From Onthophagus taurus (lineage: Eukaryota > Arthropoda > Insecta > Coleoptera > Scarabaeidae): DNA of 64,000 nucleotides. Below, one piece after another: positions 12,201-21,026 of the stretch. Where the stretch lies: NCBI RefSeq assembly GCF_036711975.1, contig NC_091975.1, forward strand, positions 6,512,501 to 6,576,500, in the 5' to 3' direction. The position numbers and the translations under genes are program-made. Positions within the stretch are counted from its first letter, which is position 1; each line of letters begins with the position of its first letter. Under the pieces are notes generated by a model. It was given only the letters and a program-made list of their open reading frames with translations. It ran no database searches and was not told where the DNA came from.

Positions 12201-13892
12201 GTAGAAAGTGGCATATTCCACCAGCGTTTACAGTTGAATTTATCGCATATTATCTCGATCGTAACGACAGGTTAAAAGGGATGCAAGATTCTTTAGAAGA
12301 ATTAATTGTAAGTAATAAAGTTTTAAACGACGAACAGAAATCGTTGAGGGATAAATACGAAGAGGTAAGTAAAGAACATAACGAAGAATTAGCAAAAAGT
12401 TCAAATTTAAAAGAATTAGTAACGAAATGTCACGATTTTATCTCGTATTTATGCCCCAATAAAAAATTACCGAACATCGAAGACATCGGAAAACCGATCA
12501 TAACAAGACAACCACAGAATTTAGTTGTCCCAACAGCGGCGGCGTTAAAAATGGGCGTTGGTTTCCCGTTAAATAACATCCCATCAAATCGAAACGATCG
12601 TGTTTTAAGCAGTCACGCTAGAAATCAAGATCCGTTACTTCTTCACGAATGCGCAACTTGTAAACAAAAACGAGATCAACATTTATTAGCAAAATGCGAC
12701 ACTTGTCATTTATATTATCATTTAAACTGCCTCAACCCACCGTTATTACGTTTACCAAAAAAATCAAAACAATACGGTTGGCAATGTTCCGAATGCGATA
12801 AAACATCGGACTCGGAAGTCGAATTAAATGTAGCTCCAAGAAGAAGTCGCGGTCGTTTTAGTAAGGACAAATCTGACCAAGAAAGTTCTTTTACACCCAA
12901 AGTAAAAATAAAACCATTGGAACGTCCTAGTTCTTCGCCAAAAAACGAAGACCGCGAAGTTGAAATGGAAATGATGAATTCAATGGTGAATAACGAAGAT
13001 GTTAGCTTTAATAATAGCTGTAACGTTCCCGTTGAGGCTAATCCGGTTGATACAGCAGGACTTGAAACTATTTTAATTACTTCTGTTAAAAGTGGGAAAA
13101 AACGCAGAAGGGATAAACATAAGAATCGATATTCACCGGAATTGGGCGGAAGTGTTCGAGAACACAAAAGGAAAAGAAAGAAGAAAAGTATTGATTTGGA
13201 AAATCCAAATCCCCCACACCCAAGAATAACTATTAAGGTATTATAAATTATTATTAACTAAAATAATTTGACACAATTTATTTTTAGATTAAACCAATTC
13301 CTTTACCAGCTGGTGAAGTGGCTTCACGTTCAAACCCACAATGTTTTTACGTAAATAACGAAAATAATGATCCTCCCCCACCAATTCCAATAATTCCAAT
13401 AGTTACGCCGATAATACCCCCTGAACCACCAATATTACAACAAACTAAAGATCCAATTGGATCACCAACGTGCACGTGCGACGTGTGCAAGGAAGATTGC
13501 TACGCGAATACATCAGTTAATTGCGACGAATGTAAAAAGGGGTATCATTTTACCTGTTTAGATCCGCCGTTAAAGAAAACCCCAAAAAGGAGGGGGTATT
13601 CATGGCATTGTGCTGATTGCGATCCCACAGTAAGTATTTTCTTTAAATAAACACATTTTTTAATAAATTTATATCGAAACGGCGTTTTATACGAATTTCT
13701 TTTTTAAAAAAATTGTTGTAGGAAGTGAGCCCCAACAACCACTTCTTTGGGGATGGATCGAAGGTTAACTTTTATAAATTATTTTTAGGAATTTCATTGT
13801 TATTAATTAGTGGAAGAAAGAAAAACTTAAGTTTAATATATAGAAAAAGTTCTTTTCATGCGTTTTTTTTTTATAAAAGTATTTACACATAA
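6274..13892 (+). CDS. PHF14: PHF14, PHD-finger histone-reader protein
   Basis: Exons: 6274-6340, 6722-6883, 9066-9678, 9730-10004, 12060-13237, 13288-13629 and a last exon that is uncertain. Phases agree at every junction, giving about 880-935 aa, close to the vertebrate protein. Domains: an acidic N-terminus (ESSDDSDF motif); a PHD / zinc-knuckle / extended PHD module at about residues 131-310 (CDSCGVTVHEACYG, WVHLVCALYIPGVAFG, RFARTGVCIGCDAGLCR); the conserved WVP..KMPRLLTTSASA joint across exons 4 and 5; a coiled coil at about 425-480; PHD3 at 570-616 (HLLAKCDTCHLYYHLNCL) and PHD4 at 829-875 (CDECKKGYHFTCLDPPLKK). The family binds histone H3 tails in the nucleus and represses transcription. 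The end is unclear: acceptor 13721 gives a 56-residue hydrophobic tail to TAA 13890-13892; acceptor 13788 gives a short EFHCY ending at 13806. Introns 2 (2.2 kb) and 4 (2.1 kb) are filled with transposons; intron 1 (381 bp) shows nothing. Confidence 0.93.
6886..6894. repeat. Target-site duplication, left (9 bp)
   Basis: AAATTTAAG immediately left of the inverted-repeat element in PHF14 intron 2; the identical 9-mer follows the element at 9015-9023. It begins two bases after the GT donor of exon 2. Confidence 0.8.
7553..8478 (+). pseudogene. Decayed Tc1-like transposon nested in PHF14 intron 2
   Basis: The left end is at about 7553 (CCTGCTCAAAAAAAGTAGGG), the type of terminus seen in insect Tc1 elements. 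Pieces of transposase follow in several frames: an N-terminal MRHLSEVQVAHAVALH near 7781, QDRFLVLSCLCTRTVTAQDL with a helix-turn-helix-like part at 7913-8089, then WTPVLFTDKSRFRLI at 8086-8367, where the first catalytic Asp is kept but the usual Glu after it is Lys, and finally MEWPALSPDLNPIEHV near 8425-8475 with the last catalytic Glu. Frameshifts, internal deletions and loss of the right terminus make it inactive. It is on the same strand as PHF14 but spliced out with the intron. Confidence 0.8.
8396..8441. repeat. Perfect 20-bp inverted repeat, 6-nt loop
   Basis: Left arm 8396-8415 (AACGCCGGCCATTCCATGAC), loop ATTCAG at 8416-8421, right arm 8422-8441 exactly complementary. The right arm encodes the MEWPAL motif of the Tc1 transposase, so the left arm is an inverted copy of coding sequence and not part of the original gene. 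Confidence 0.95.
8486..8611. mobile_element. Small hairpin MITE
   Basis: About 125 bp whose two halves are inverted copies: TAGCAAAATAGCAGTACCTA with CCATGGCAACCA and TTTCAGATAT on the left, and TATCTGAAAC, TGGTTGCCATGG and CTGCTATTTTTCTA on the right. The arms differ by a few insertions. It lies directly after the Tc1 remnant inside the Mutator-like element. Confidence 0.7.
9015..9023. repeat. Target-site duplication, right (9 bp)
   Basis: AAATTTAAG, identical to 6886-6894, just outside the right end of the inverted-repeat element. Confidence 0.8.
10027..10082. repeat. CTAG-rich segment, left flank of intron-4 insert
   Basis: CACTAGAATTAACACTAGAC and following bases. The same CTAG-rich motif borders the 175-bp satellite arrays near 24 kb, 26.5 kb and 29 kb. 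An inverted, more decayed partner lies at 11965-12010 in the same intron. Confidence 0.6.
10085..10990 (-). pseudogene. Non-LTR retrotransposon reverse-transcriptase fragment
   Basis: Minus-strand reading frames broken by frameshifts. The order on the minus strand is: an N-proximal piece with LVREQIGEVVIEGTKVHV (10987-10697), then VVVARVAVEMMRSLER in a shifted frame, then STMMYGAEVWGW (10608-10426) and a C-terminal piece (10444-10103). These match the late reverse-transcriptase and thumb region of insect LINE-type polymerases. The catalytic YADD that should stand between KVHV and VVVARV is missing, apparently by a small deletion, so the copy is dead. The 5' part (endonuclease and early RT) is absent. 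It lies in PHF14 intron 4, antisense to the gene. Confidence 0.8.
11177..11925 (-). pseudogene. Decayed mariner-like transposase (IS630/Tc1/mariner)
   Basis: The left boundary is the terminus-like ACAGGGTTTCCCAAAACTCC at 11177. On the minus strand the transposase can be followed through frameshifts: YWSDENPR-type motif as WSDENPRLIREDHTQ, QKINVWTGIMGENIIGPFF (11928-11674 frame), then further left a QDGAPPHF-equivalent region, WPPRSPDLTPLDFF-like residues and a C-terminal MLLMVYERLGH match down to about 11380. This is the mariner-related insect family often annotated as Tc3-like transposase. Many stops and shifts; inactive. Antisense in PHF14 intron 4. Confidence 0.8.
11965..12010. repeat. CTAG-like segment, right flank of intron-4 insert
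   Basis: GGTTTAGTGTTAATTCTAAT and onward; its reverse complement aligns with 10027-10055 (AGAATTAACACTA core). It ends 50 bp before the acceptor of PHF14 exon 5. Confidence 0.5.
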
Positions 13893-13921
13893 TGTGTCTT
13901 TATTTTTTTTTTTGTATATTA

Positions 13922-13927
13922 AATAAA
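13922..13927 (+). terminator. Probable PHF14 polyadenylation signal
   Basis: AATAAA 30-115 bp after the two candidate stop codons, in very AT-rich DNA; the most likely 3' end of PHF14. On the opposite strand the convergent YEATS2 gene ends about 400 bp further right. Confidence 0.5.
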
Positions 13928-14132
13928 TTAATATCTAAAAGTGTCTTTATTAAATGATAATAATTTTTTGAATTCTTTCCTGTGATGTAAACCTTTAATG
14001 ATGTGTGATGGTGTCAATAAACTATCACTGAAACAAAAAAACAACACTATAACACTAGACTTTGAAGTACCCAAAGTAGACGAATACAGTGTGTTAATTA
14101 ATTATCGTACCCAACGTCATCATTGTAAGTAT

Positions 14133-14186
14133 GCAACCAATATCACAGTATTGGTATTACAATACGCGATTTGCAATATTGGTTGC
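14133..14186. repeat. Short inverted repeat between PHF14 and YEATS2
   Basis: GCAACCAATAT at 14133-14143 and its exact complement ATATTGGTTGC at 14176-14186. Directly followed by a dispersed repeat at 14196. Likely part of a small MITE; too short to classify. Confidence 0.6.
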
Positions 14187-14195
14187 ATTCGGAGA

Positions 14196-14286
14196 AATAA
14201 AATGAAAAGTCATGTTTACAAGGTGTAATTTTTAACCACGAGGATTTTAAGTAAACTGTAGTTACGAATTTAATTACTTATTTTAC
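14196..14286 (+). repeat. Dispersed repeat, copy 1
   Basis: Shares AAATGAAAAGTCATGTTTAC and GAGGATTTTAAGTAAACTGT plus AGTTACGAAT..AATTACTTAT with 26202-26315. The middle differs by a 25-bp insertion in the other copy. Function unknown. Confidence 0.75.
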
Positions 14287-14379
14287 TCATCATTAGTTAA
14301 CTCTAGGAAGATTTTTCCACCCAAATTTGTCAAAAAAACAAATCGTTTCATGTAATTAAATATTAACCTCTCCTTTAAC

Positions 14380-16700
14380 TTACTTGTCAAATTTTTCATT
14401 TGTAACAGCCCAACATAACGATCTTCTAATTAAATCCTCTGCAAAACTTTTAACACATTCGTAAATAATTCTCTCAGAAGTGCTATAAAGTACTCCAGGA
14501 ATAATTTGGTCCTGTTTTAATAAAACTCCAACGTCTAAAGCGGTTTGTTTAACGAACGAACGTTCATCTTTAAAATTATCTGTCCATTTTATTAAGATTC
14601 CCTCCTCTCTTTTGGGTTTATTACTAGAATTTCCGATAATGTCAATGTGCGTTTCTTCTTCAAAAGATAAATTTTTCCACTCATAATCGGTTTTAAATTG
14701 GCTATAATCCAAGATTTTTTGGTTAAACGTAGGATAAACGTCGTATGTTAATGGAAATGTGAAACCATGTGCTCTACCAAATTTGAGAATATTTTTTGTG
14801 GTTATTGATGGGATTTTGAATGCTGATTGAACTAATTTTCGGATTAATTGAGATCTCGCCCACTACAAAACAATATCGTATTTTTTATTTTATTTGTAGT
14901 ATTACATTACTTACTTCTGATGAAAATTGTTTAGCAACATTCCAATTTGTAAATTCAGCAACAGAAGAAGCAGTGAATGGATACATCCATTTATAATTTC
15001 CATATTGAGCAACTTCGTTAACTAAAGGTAACTTTTTAAATAACACAATAAGAGTTTGATCCAAATTCTTTAATTTATATAAATCTAAATTGATTTCGTA
15101 TCGTTCCATGTCCACGTTTTCAGGATCTTCAAAAAACTCGGTTTTTATTCGTTTATTAAACAATGGATTTAAAGTTAAAACAGGTAATTTCCTTTTATTC
15201 TTATTCCCAATTAAACCGCCATTAATCGGTTGTACTACATTAATTTCTTTTGATATTTCGTTTGAATTCGCAGAATTTTCGGTTTCAACGCTATTTTTTT
15301 GACAATAATTATGTTCAAAATCAATATAAGTTGTTAAATCCCATTCTGACAAACTTTCTTTCTTAATTTCGATTTGAATAGTTTTTGATTCATCATTAGC
15401 ACTTAATTCCTCAGGTACCTCTTCTTTTATTATTATTTCACCTTTATTTTCTTGAATTTCTTCTGGATTCGTTTTTTCGCAAATGCCATTTAATTTACGT
15501 ATTTTCATATCTCCTTTATTCATATCATAAAGTGATAATTCAATTATAGTTTCATTTCCTAAAATATAGATTATATTTAATTATTAAGAAATAGACAACC
15601 TAAGCCTTGACGTCACAGTGGTGGGCGGAGCTTATAACAGCTCAGCTGTTATAAGCTCCGCCCATCTATGTGACGTCAGAATTAGACAGTTTGTGAAAAT
15701 TTTACCTAAAGTTTGTCTTCCAGTTCGAGTTCTATCTAATTTTAAATTATGAATAACATCAACAGGTTTATTTAATTCGCCATGAAAAAATAATTGTACT
15801 CTTAAAGGAAATTCACCCCAACCTCTTCTAGATAAATGAAAAGGACTTTTCCTAAAAAAAATAAATAATTAAACAAATTGTTTTATAACTTAATAATATG
15901 TGATTCATACATTACTTCAATAACATCGTTTGGTTTATAAGAAGGATGTAAATTAAAAATAACTTTTTGAATAATATGAGATATATCAGGGTATTCTTTA
16001 GGTCCTCGAATATAAACCATCCATTTATGTGTTGAACTATCTTCAGGTGATTCTGATGGAGCCCATTTCGAGATGTTACCAATTACAATTTGATGTTTAT
16101 AAAGTTTTCTATTACGAATTAAGTTTACATTAGAAAGTGTTTCAATCTCTTCTTTTTTTGGTTCATTTTTAACCTCGATATTAAGGGGTTTCTCAATTTT
16201 AATATCAGTAGTGTTCTTTATTTCTTCTTTAACAATAAATTCTCTATGTTTTTTCTTTCTAAGTCCTAAATTGCTGTAGATATGTTCAGAATTGTTTCCT
16301 AATAGTCTTTTAACAGCTGGATGAATTCTACTTTGTTTATCAATAAAAGGTACATCTTCGTTACTGCTACTAACTTGAAATTCATTTTTGTTGTAATAAC
16401 TGGTTATTAAACAGTAACGTAATAGGTGTAAAGATTTTGCTGCTTTAGTTAGTCGTTGTTGAATTAATTCAAGCTGTTTTTCGCGGGTTTCCAGTTCTTT
16501 TTGAAATTCGCGTCTTATTACAGTTTTAATTTTATTTATCATTTGCTTATTTTCTGAAATTTTTTAAATGTAAATAAGGAGTTTTGAGTTTTCTTATTGA
16601 GCGAGTTCTCACCAAGATCTTCCCGTATCTTTTTCTGGTGCTTAACTGAATCGGTTAGTTGATAATCGGGGTCTCTTATCGGATCATTTTCTTCATTCAT
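14380..16700 (-). CDS. YEATS2: YEATS2, YEATS-domain subunit of the ATAC acetyltransferase complex
   Basis: Five exons found on the minus strand: 16700-16613, 16553-15911, 15851-15706, 15558-14915 and 14862-14380; phases agree throughout, giving 667 aa. Residues about 30-75 form a predicted helix ([20 protein letters not shown]) followed by the family motif HPAVKRLL. The YEATS domain spans about 181-305: [39 protein letters not shown] and, over the exon 2/3 junction, [18 protein letters not shown], then [16 protein letters not shown]. The GWGEF aromatic belongs to the acyl-lysine pocket known for this family. The rest is acidic and basic linker and a C-terminal part ([20 protein letters not shown]) matching the start of the histone-fold-like tail. 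The human tail continues beyond this point; here TAA at 14382-14380 overlaps a perfect GTAAGT donor, so one more exon probably exists that I could not find. ATAC acts in the nucleus on histone acetylation. Shorter than the human protein (about 1,400 aa), which has a long low-complexity middle. Confidence 0.93.
15608..15678. repeat. 71-bp palindrome in YEATS2 intron 3
   Basis: Bounded on both sides by TGACGTCA (15608-15615 and 15671-15678). The core is a perfect hairpin: 21-base arms 15622-15642 and 15644-15664 around one central C, with GGGCGGAGCTTATAACAGCT in the left arm. Between core and ends a few bases do not pair. It lies in a 147-bp intron, so it makes up half of the intron. Probably a minimal MITE; TGACGTCA is also the CRE/ATF site. 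Confidence 0.95.
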
Positions 16701-17272
16701 TTTACGGTCAAATTTCGTTTAAATACGAAATAATAGAATTATTTACTTTTACTGGTTATTTATAGGTTAGAAAAATATTTTGATGTATTTTGAGTTGCCT
16801 ATCTGCTCCTTTTCTTATCTAACGATTATAATTAAAAGTCGTTAAAGAAGATGGCGTTATTAACGATAATTGTCCTCAATATTTTTTCTAATTGGATTTG
16901 TAATTTAGGATATTATTTATTTTCATTTTAATTATGGTTAAATTAAATTTTGACCTATAATTCCAAAATAAACAGTAATATTTATAACATTTCATTTCAA
17001 ATAGAAATAAATATATCCTCCATCTTTGTTTTGTACTTTGAGGTTAGGTTATTTATCAAGTGTACAAATAAGATCTTGCACGAAAATCTTAAAGATATTG
17101 TTGTATTTGAGCCTTTTGGATTGAATTAATGCTTCATAAAATTCGAAAATTGTGAGGATTTGTTATGCATCTTTCCCACAAAAAAATTAAAGGGACTTAT
17201 TTCCAAACATAACCAAGAAACTCACATAAATACTTTTAAATTGATTTAAATGCTAGTTTTACGTACGAAATA
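16701..17272. promoter_or_regulatory. Divergent promoter region YEATS2 / zinc-finger gene
   Basis: 572 bp between two outward-pointing start codons. AT-rich, no clear TATA box with initiator, no repeat recognised. Both promoters and 5' leaders must be here. Confidence 0.55.
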
Positions 17273-19336
17273 ATGTCGAATCGAACGAATTTTTGTAATG
17301 ACCAATACCAAGAATCAATTTCAATGGAACAAGCGATTTTAGTGCAAGGAGGTGATCTTGAGAGTGTTTCTGAACCCTATATCACAACTAACGGAGATGG
17401 AACTCAGTATTTATCCATATTAGATTCTCAAAATGAAATAGTTCTCAATGAAATGAATGATGTTGATTTTGAACATAACCCTATGAGCCAACCGGAAGAG
17501 GAAGGTGGAGTTCCGGATGAGCAAGGGGGACAAGTTGTTTTATATCGAGTTGATGACAGTGATGAGCTTTATGGTGTGCAGTTTTTACAAGATGAAACGG
17601 GAATTTTAAGGAAATATCAATTTAAAGTTAGGTAAGTACGAAAATTGATTAATTTTTGATACTTCAAGGTGTTATTTTGTAGACAAACGGAAGATGGAAT
17701 ATTAGAAGCTCTTCCTGACACTCTCCAAGTTATTCCACTTGATGATGAAGAAATTGAGCAAATCCCCGAAGTTCCAGAAACACCCCAAAACCCAATATTT
17801 GTAAAACAAGAGCAACAACTTCTTTCTGAAGCTGATGGTTTCAATCAAGATGTTTTGTTTGAAAGAGACCCAAGGGATACCAAAGAAGGGATATTGGGGC
17901 ATAAACAAGCTCTCCTTGAAACAGTTGATGAGTCTGCAATGGATTTTGAGGAAAACCAAATATTTCATGAGTCCATGGAAGAAGTAACAATGGAAAAAGA
18001 ATCAAATCTCACTAATGTTAAAGTTGAAGGTGGTATTCCAGAAATTTCATTTCAACATAAATCATATTTAAATGAAGAAAATTCTGGAGAGAATTTATTA
18101 GAAGAAATTCCAAACACTTATGAGTTATTAAAAAAACAAAATCAAATTCATCATAATGGAAATGAAGATTGCTCTGAACTTGTAGAAAGTGGAAATATAG
18201 ATTCATATCTGGAATCATCTATATCCATAGAGGAAGAGTTAGAAGAGGAGGAAGAAGAAGAGGACGACGACGACGATGATTATGAAGAAGAAGAAGATGA
18301 AGAGGAATCCGAAAACGACTCAATTGATGGGGATCATGTAACAGGAGATGAAGTACGCGAAATAAGCACGAATTTAGATTTAAATCGAAAATTTAGTTAT
18401 CAAAGAATCCCCGGAAAACGGAAAGTAATCCAAAACATTTTAAGAAAAATCAAAGTGAGCGATATAAAATCATCAGGAAATGAATTAGAGGGGCAATTCT
18501 ATTATTTGATCCGCGACCCCGAAAAAGAAAACTTGGTCAAATACCAAAACACATCACCACTAATAAGCACAAATCCCCGAAGTATTTTAAAAACTTCAAT
18601 TCCCATTGTTGAGCCAACGAAAAAAGTCGCGGAAGATTTAGAAAAGTACGATAAACGCTTCGCGAAAAGCAAGGAAGCTCAACAAGCGCGACAATTTCAT
18701 AATTACATCGCCCACACTAAAATCATTCATGCGCCAATACGACAAGAACGTTTACCAAGAAAACAAAAAATTAAACCTATGGAACGTACCGATGAAGAAA
18801 TTGTCGTTCAGGAAGTATTTGTTTCATCAAACGGTTTTGTGGAAACCTCCGAAGATGGTGTTTTAAAAGAGCGCGTCCCATTACAACCAACCGAATTTAT
18901 ACAACTTAGCGATACGGACGACGAAGAAGTTGAAAAAACACCGCGAAGGAAACGCAAATCAAAGAAGAAACCGTTTATTGAAATAACAATAAGCGATAGT
19001 GATGATGAAGATTCTGATACGGTGATAGAGGTGCCACCAAAACGACCTAGAGGCAGGCCTCCCAAGTCGGTGCCAGAACCATCATCACCACCACTAATAT
19101 CGTCGGACAGCTCTGAAGAGGAACCAGAAGAAATTATAATTTTAAGGGTGGACAATAAATGTCCTAAGTGCCCTAAGAGTTTCCCTAGCGAGGGAAGTTT
19201 AAGATCGCACATGCAGTGTCATGCTTACGAAGAAGACGAATCCGATGTTAATTTAATGTGCGAAAAATGTGGGGAGCAATTTAAAAACTCGGCGTTATTA
19301 AATCGACACGCTAAGACACACGTTACGGCAGCCTAG
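17273..19336 (+). CDS. Acidic protein with AT-hook and two C-terminal C2H2 zinc fingers
   Basis: Two exons, 17273-17631 and 17683-19336, joined through a GTAAGT donor and a TTTTGTAG acceptor of a 51-bp intron; the frame gives 670 aa. The N-terminal two thirds are strongly acidic with a Glu/Asp run at about residues 303-345. Near residue 574 stands KRPRGRPPK, an AT-hook-like DNA-minor-groove motif, set among acidic serine patches (SDSDDEDSD) that look like casein-kinase-2 sites. Two classical fingers close the protein: CPKC..H..H at about 613-633 and CEKCGEQF..H..H at about 646-666. Likely a nuclear DNA-binding regulator; targets unknown. I do not recognise an orthologue by name. The start was chosen as the first ATG in the frame, in a good context after a stop-rich leader. 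Divergent from YEATS2. Confidence 0.88.
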
Positions 19337-19435
19337 TGTCGTTTATTAAACTTAGGACTTTTTTTGTACATAGTTTAATGTAATTGATGATGGCCTTTGA
19401 ATGTGTTTGTATGATCGAATTATCTGAAAGAATGT

Positions 19436-19441
19436 AATAAA
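19436..19441 (+). terminator. Polyadenylation signal of the zinc-finger gene
   Basis: AATAAA exactly 100 bp after the stop codon, followed by a GT-rich stretch (TAATGTGTATATG). Confidence 0.7.
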
Positions 19442-19781
19442 TAATGTGTATATGAAAATAATTATTGATGTTTTATTATCTTGGTTGTAAAAACTTTTAA
19501 ATAAATTTTTGAATAAAGTTTAAACGTCAATGTGACATAAATTCAATGTTACCAACTGTAACCAACTTCACAACAATTTGTCAAAATTAAATGTCAATTT
19601 TATGAAACGCTTTTTACGAAAATTAATTAATTTATACTTAAATCATACGAGAAAAAGAGTATGTTTACGTTTTTTTAATGTCAATCCTTTAGAAAGTCCT
19701 AAAAAAATTAAATTAAATTGACGTTTCTTGAAATTTTGACGTTTCAAATAAGTGAATTGAAAAATAACTACCTCTTTATAT
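19442..19781. other. Intergenic stretch
   Basis: AT-rich, no open frame, no repeat recognised up to the hAT element. Confidence 0.5.
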
Positions 19782-19789
19782 ATTATAAG

Positions 19790-20169
19790 CAGAGCCCGGA
19801 TAGTTTAGGAAAAGTGCGCCCCTCTACACGAAACGAATTCCATGACAACGACATAAGTACGTTAATGTCTGGTTGTCACTTTTGACACCTTTTAAGTTAC
19901 TCTTCAAAATTGAATTTCGAAGAGCGATGAGCGTACCTTAGCGAAGAACTTGCAGTGCAACATTAATTACTGAATTAATAAAAATAATATAAAAATACGC
20001 ACTGAATTATTCATTTTTGGTTTTATTAAATTTATAATTAATAAATTAATTATAATTTATTTTGTGACATAAGGTATGACGTATCCGACAGCTTCGCACG
20101 CTTCGATTGAATATTGAGACTGGAGTGGGAGGCGTTTTAGGATAATTTTCCTAAACTGTCCGGGCTCTG
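19790..20169. mobile_element. Non-autonomous hAT element, 380 bp
   Basis: The ends are inverted copies, CAGAGCCCGGATAGTTTAGG on the left and the complement of CAGAGCCCGGACAGTTTAGG on the right (one mismatch, continuing GAAAA). The CAGAG start is typical of hAT transposons. The flanks carry an exact 8-bp duplication, ATTATAAG, at 19782-19789 and 20170-20177, the hAT target length. There is no transposase inside. Confidence 0.88.
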
Positions 20170-20177
20170 ATTATAAG

Positions 20178-20579
20178 GTAGTCGTGGACAAAAGTTATTA
20201 ATATGGAATTAATTTAATATGGAGTTTGGCAAGGACAATAGAATCTAAAAGGACCACTACAACTTCACACATGTCATGCTCAGTCTGGGACTCCTTCAAT
20301 TTTGTAACACTCTTGACCAGGTTGACTTTGGCTTTATTGATGACACTAATTTGCAAAATAAGAGTTCTCAATCGCAAGGTAGACAATGAGAAAAAAGTTT
20401 TCTGGTTCACTAATAACATTAAGCTAGCCACTTTCATTTCATTCCTGCAAATTGGCTAAAATTGCTTATAAATTATATCTTATGGGTTCATTATGAAACC
20501 GATGTTATGCACCTGCTGGTTGACATAAATAGACAACGTCCGGATTTGATATCCATAGCGCAATTCGCAAAAAATTTAT
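20178..20579. other. Unassigned sequence left of the LINE fragment
   Basis: Contains only short chance frames on both strands. Its end leads directly into the LINE remnant and could be a decayed upstream part of it, but no motif supports that. Confidence 0.3.
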
Positions 20580-20830
20580 GACCGCTTTACCAACATGTTG
20601 ACTGCCACAGAATTGAATACATATTTTGCCAATGTTGCTGAAAATATCATCGCCGCTGTTTCTAATCCTTCCAATGACTCTTTTTTGAATTCCTCTCCTA
20701 CCTTCATACAAATTCACATGTTAATAATGGTAAATATGATGCTTCTAATGTTGAGAGATTTGGATTTAACCCAATAACTTTAAATGAATTACGCAAAGTG
20801 GTTTCCAAATTGAAGAACAAGGTTCGTTGA
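20580..20830 (+). pseudogene. Non-LTR retrotransposon fragment, start of reverse transcriptase
   Basis: Reads ATELNTYFANVAENI from 20601 and, after a frameshift, GFNPITLNELRKVVSKLKNK up to a stop at about 20830. This corresponds to the region just before the first RT motifs of CR1/Jockey-type elements, where KLKNK is normally followed by the S.G.DGI motif. That motif is absent here. A later part of an RT in the same orientation occurs at 24590-24760, on the far side of satellite array A. Confidence 0.65.
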
Positions 20831-21026
20831 GTATTGGTTATAACTAGTTATAAGGTAACGTGACATCATTGGAGGAAAAATATAATATAATTATAATATT
20901 AACATAGTTACGAAATTTACACTGTCCCACATAAAACGCAACATAACTTAATAGTACAGGCTTTGGGTAGTTTTGCAAAGGAAAAGTTTTGTTTTTAAAA
21001 GGTGAGGTCCTTGTGATAAGTTTGAG

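Noticed and set aside
13998..14228. 76-codon plus frame between PHF14 and YEATS2
   Set aside because: Covers an inverted repeat and a dispersed repeat; no motif.
18808..19212. Minus-strand 134-codon Ser-rich frame
   Set aside because: Antisense shadow of the acidic zinc-finger gene.
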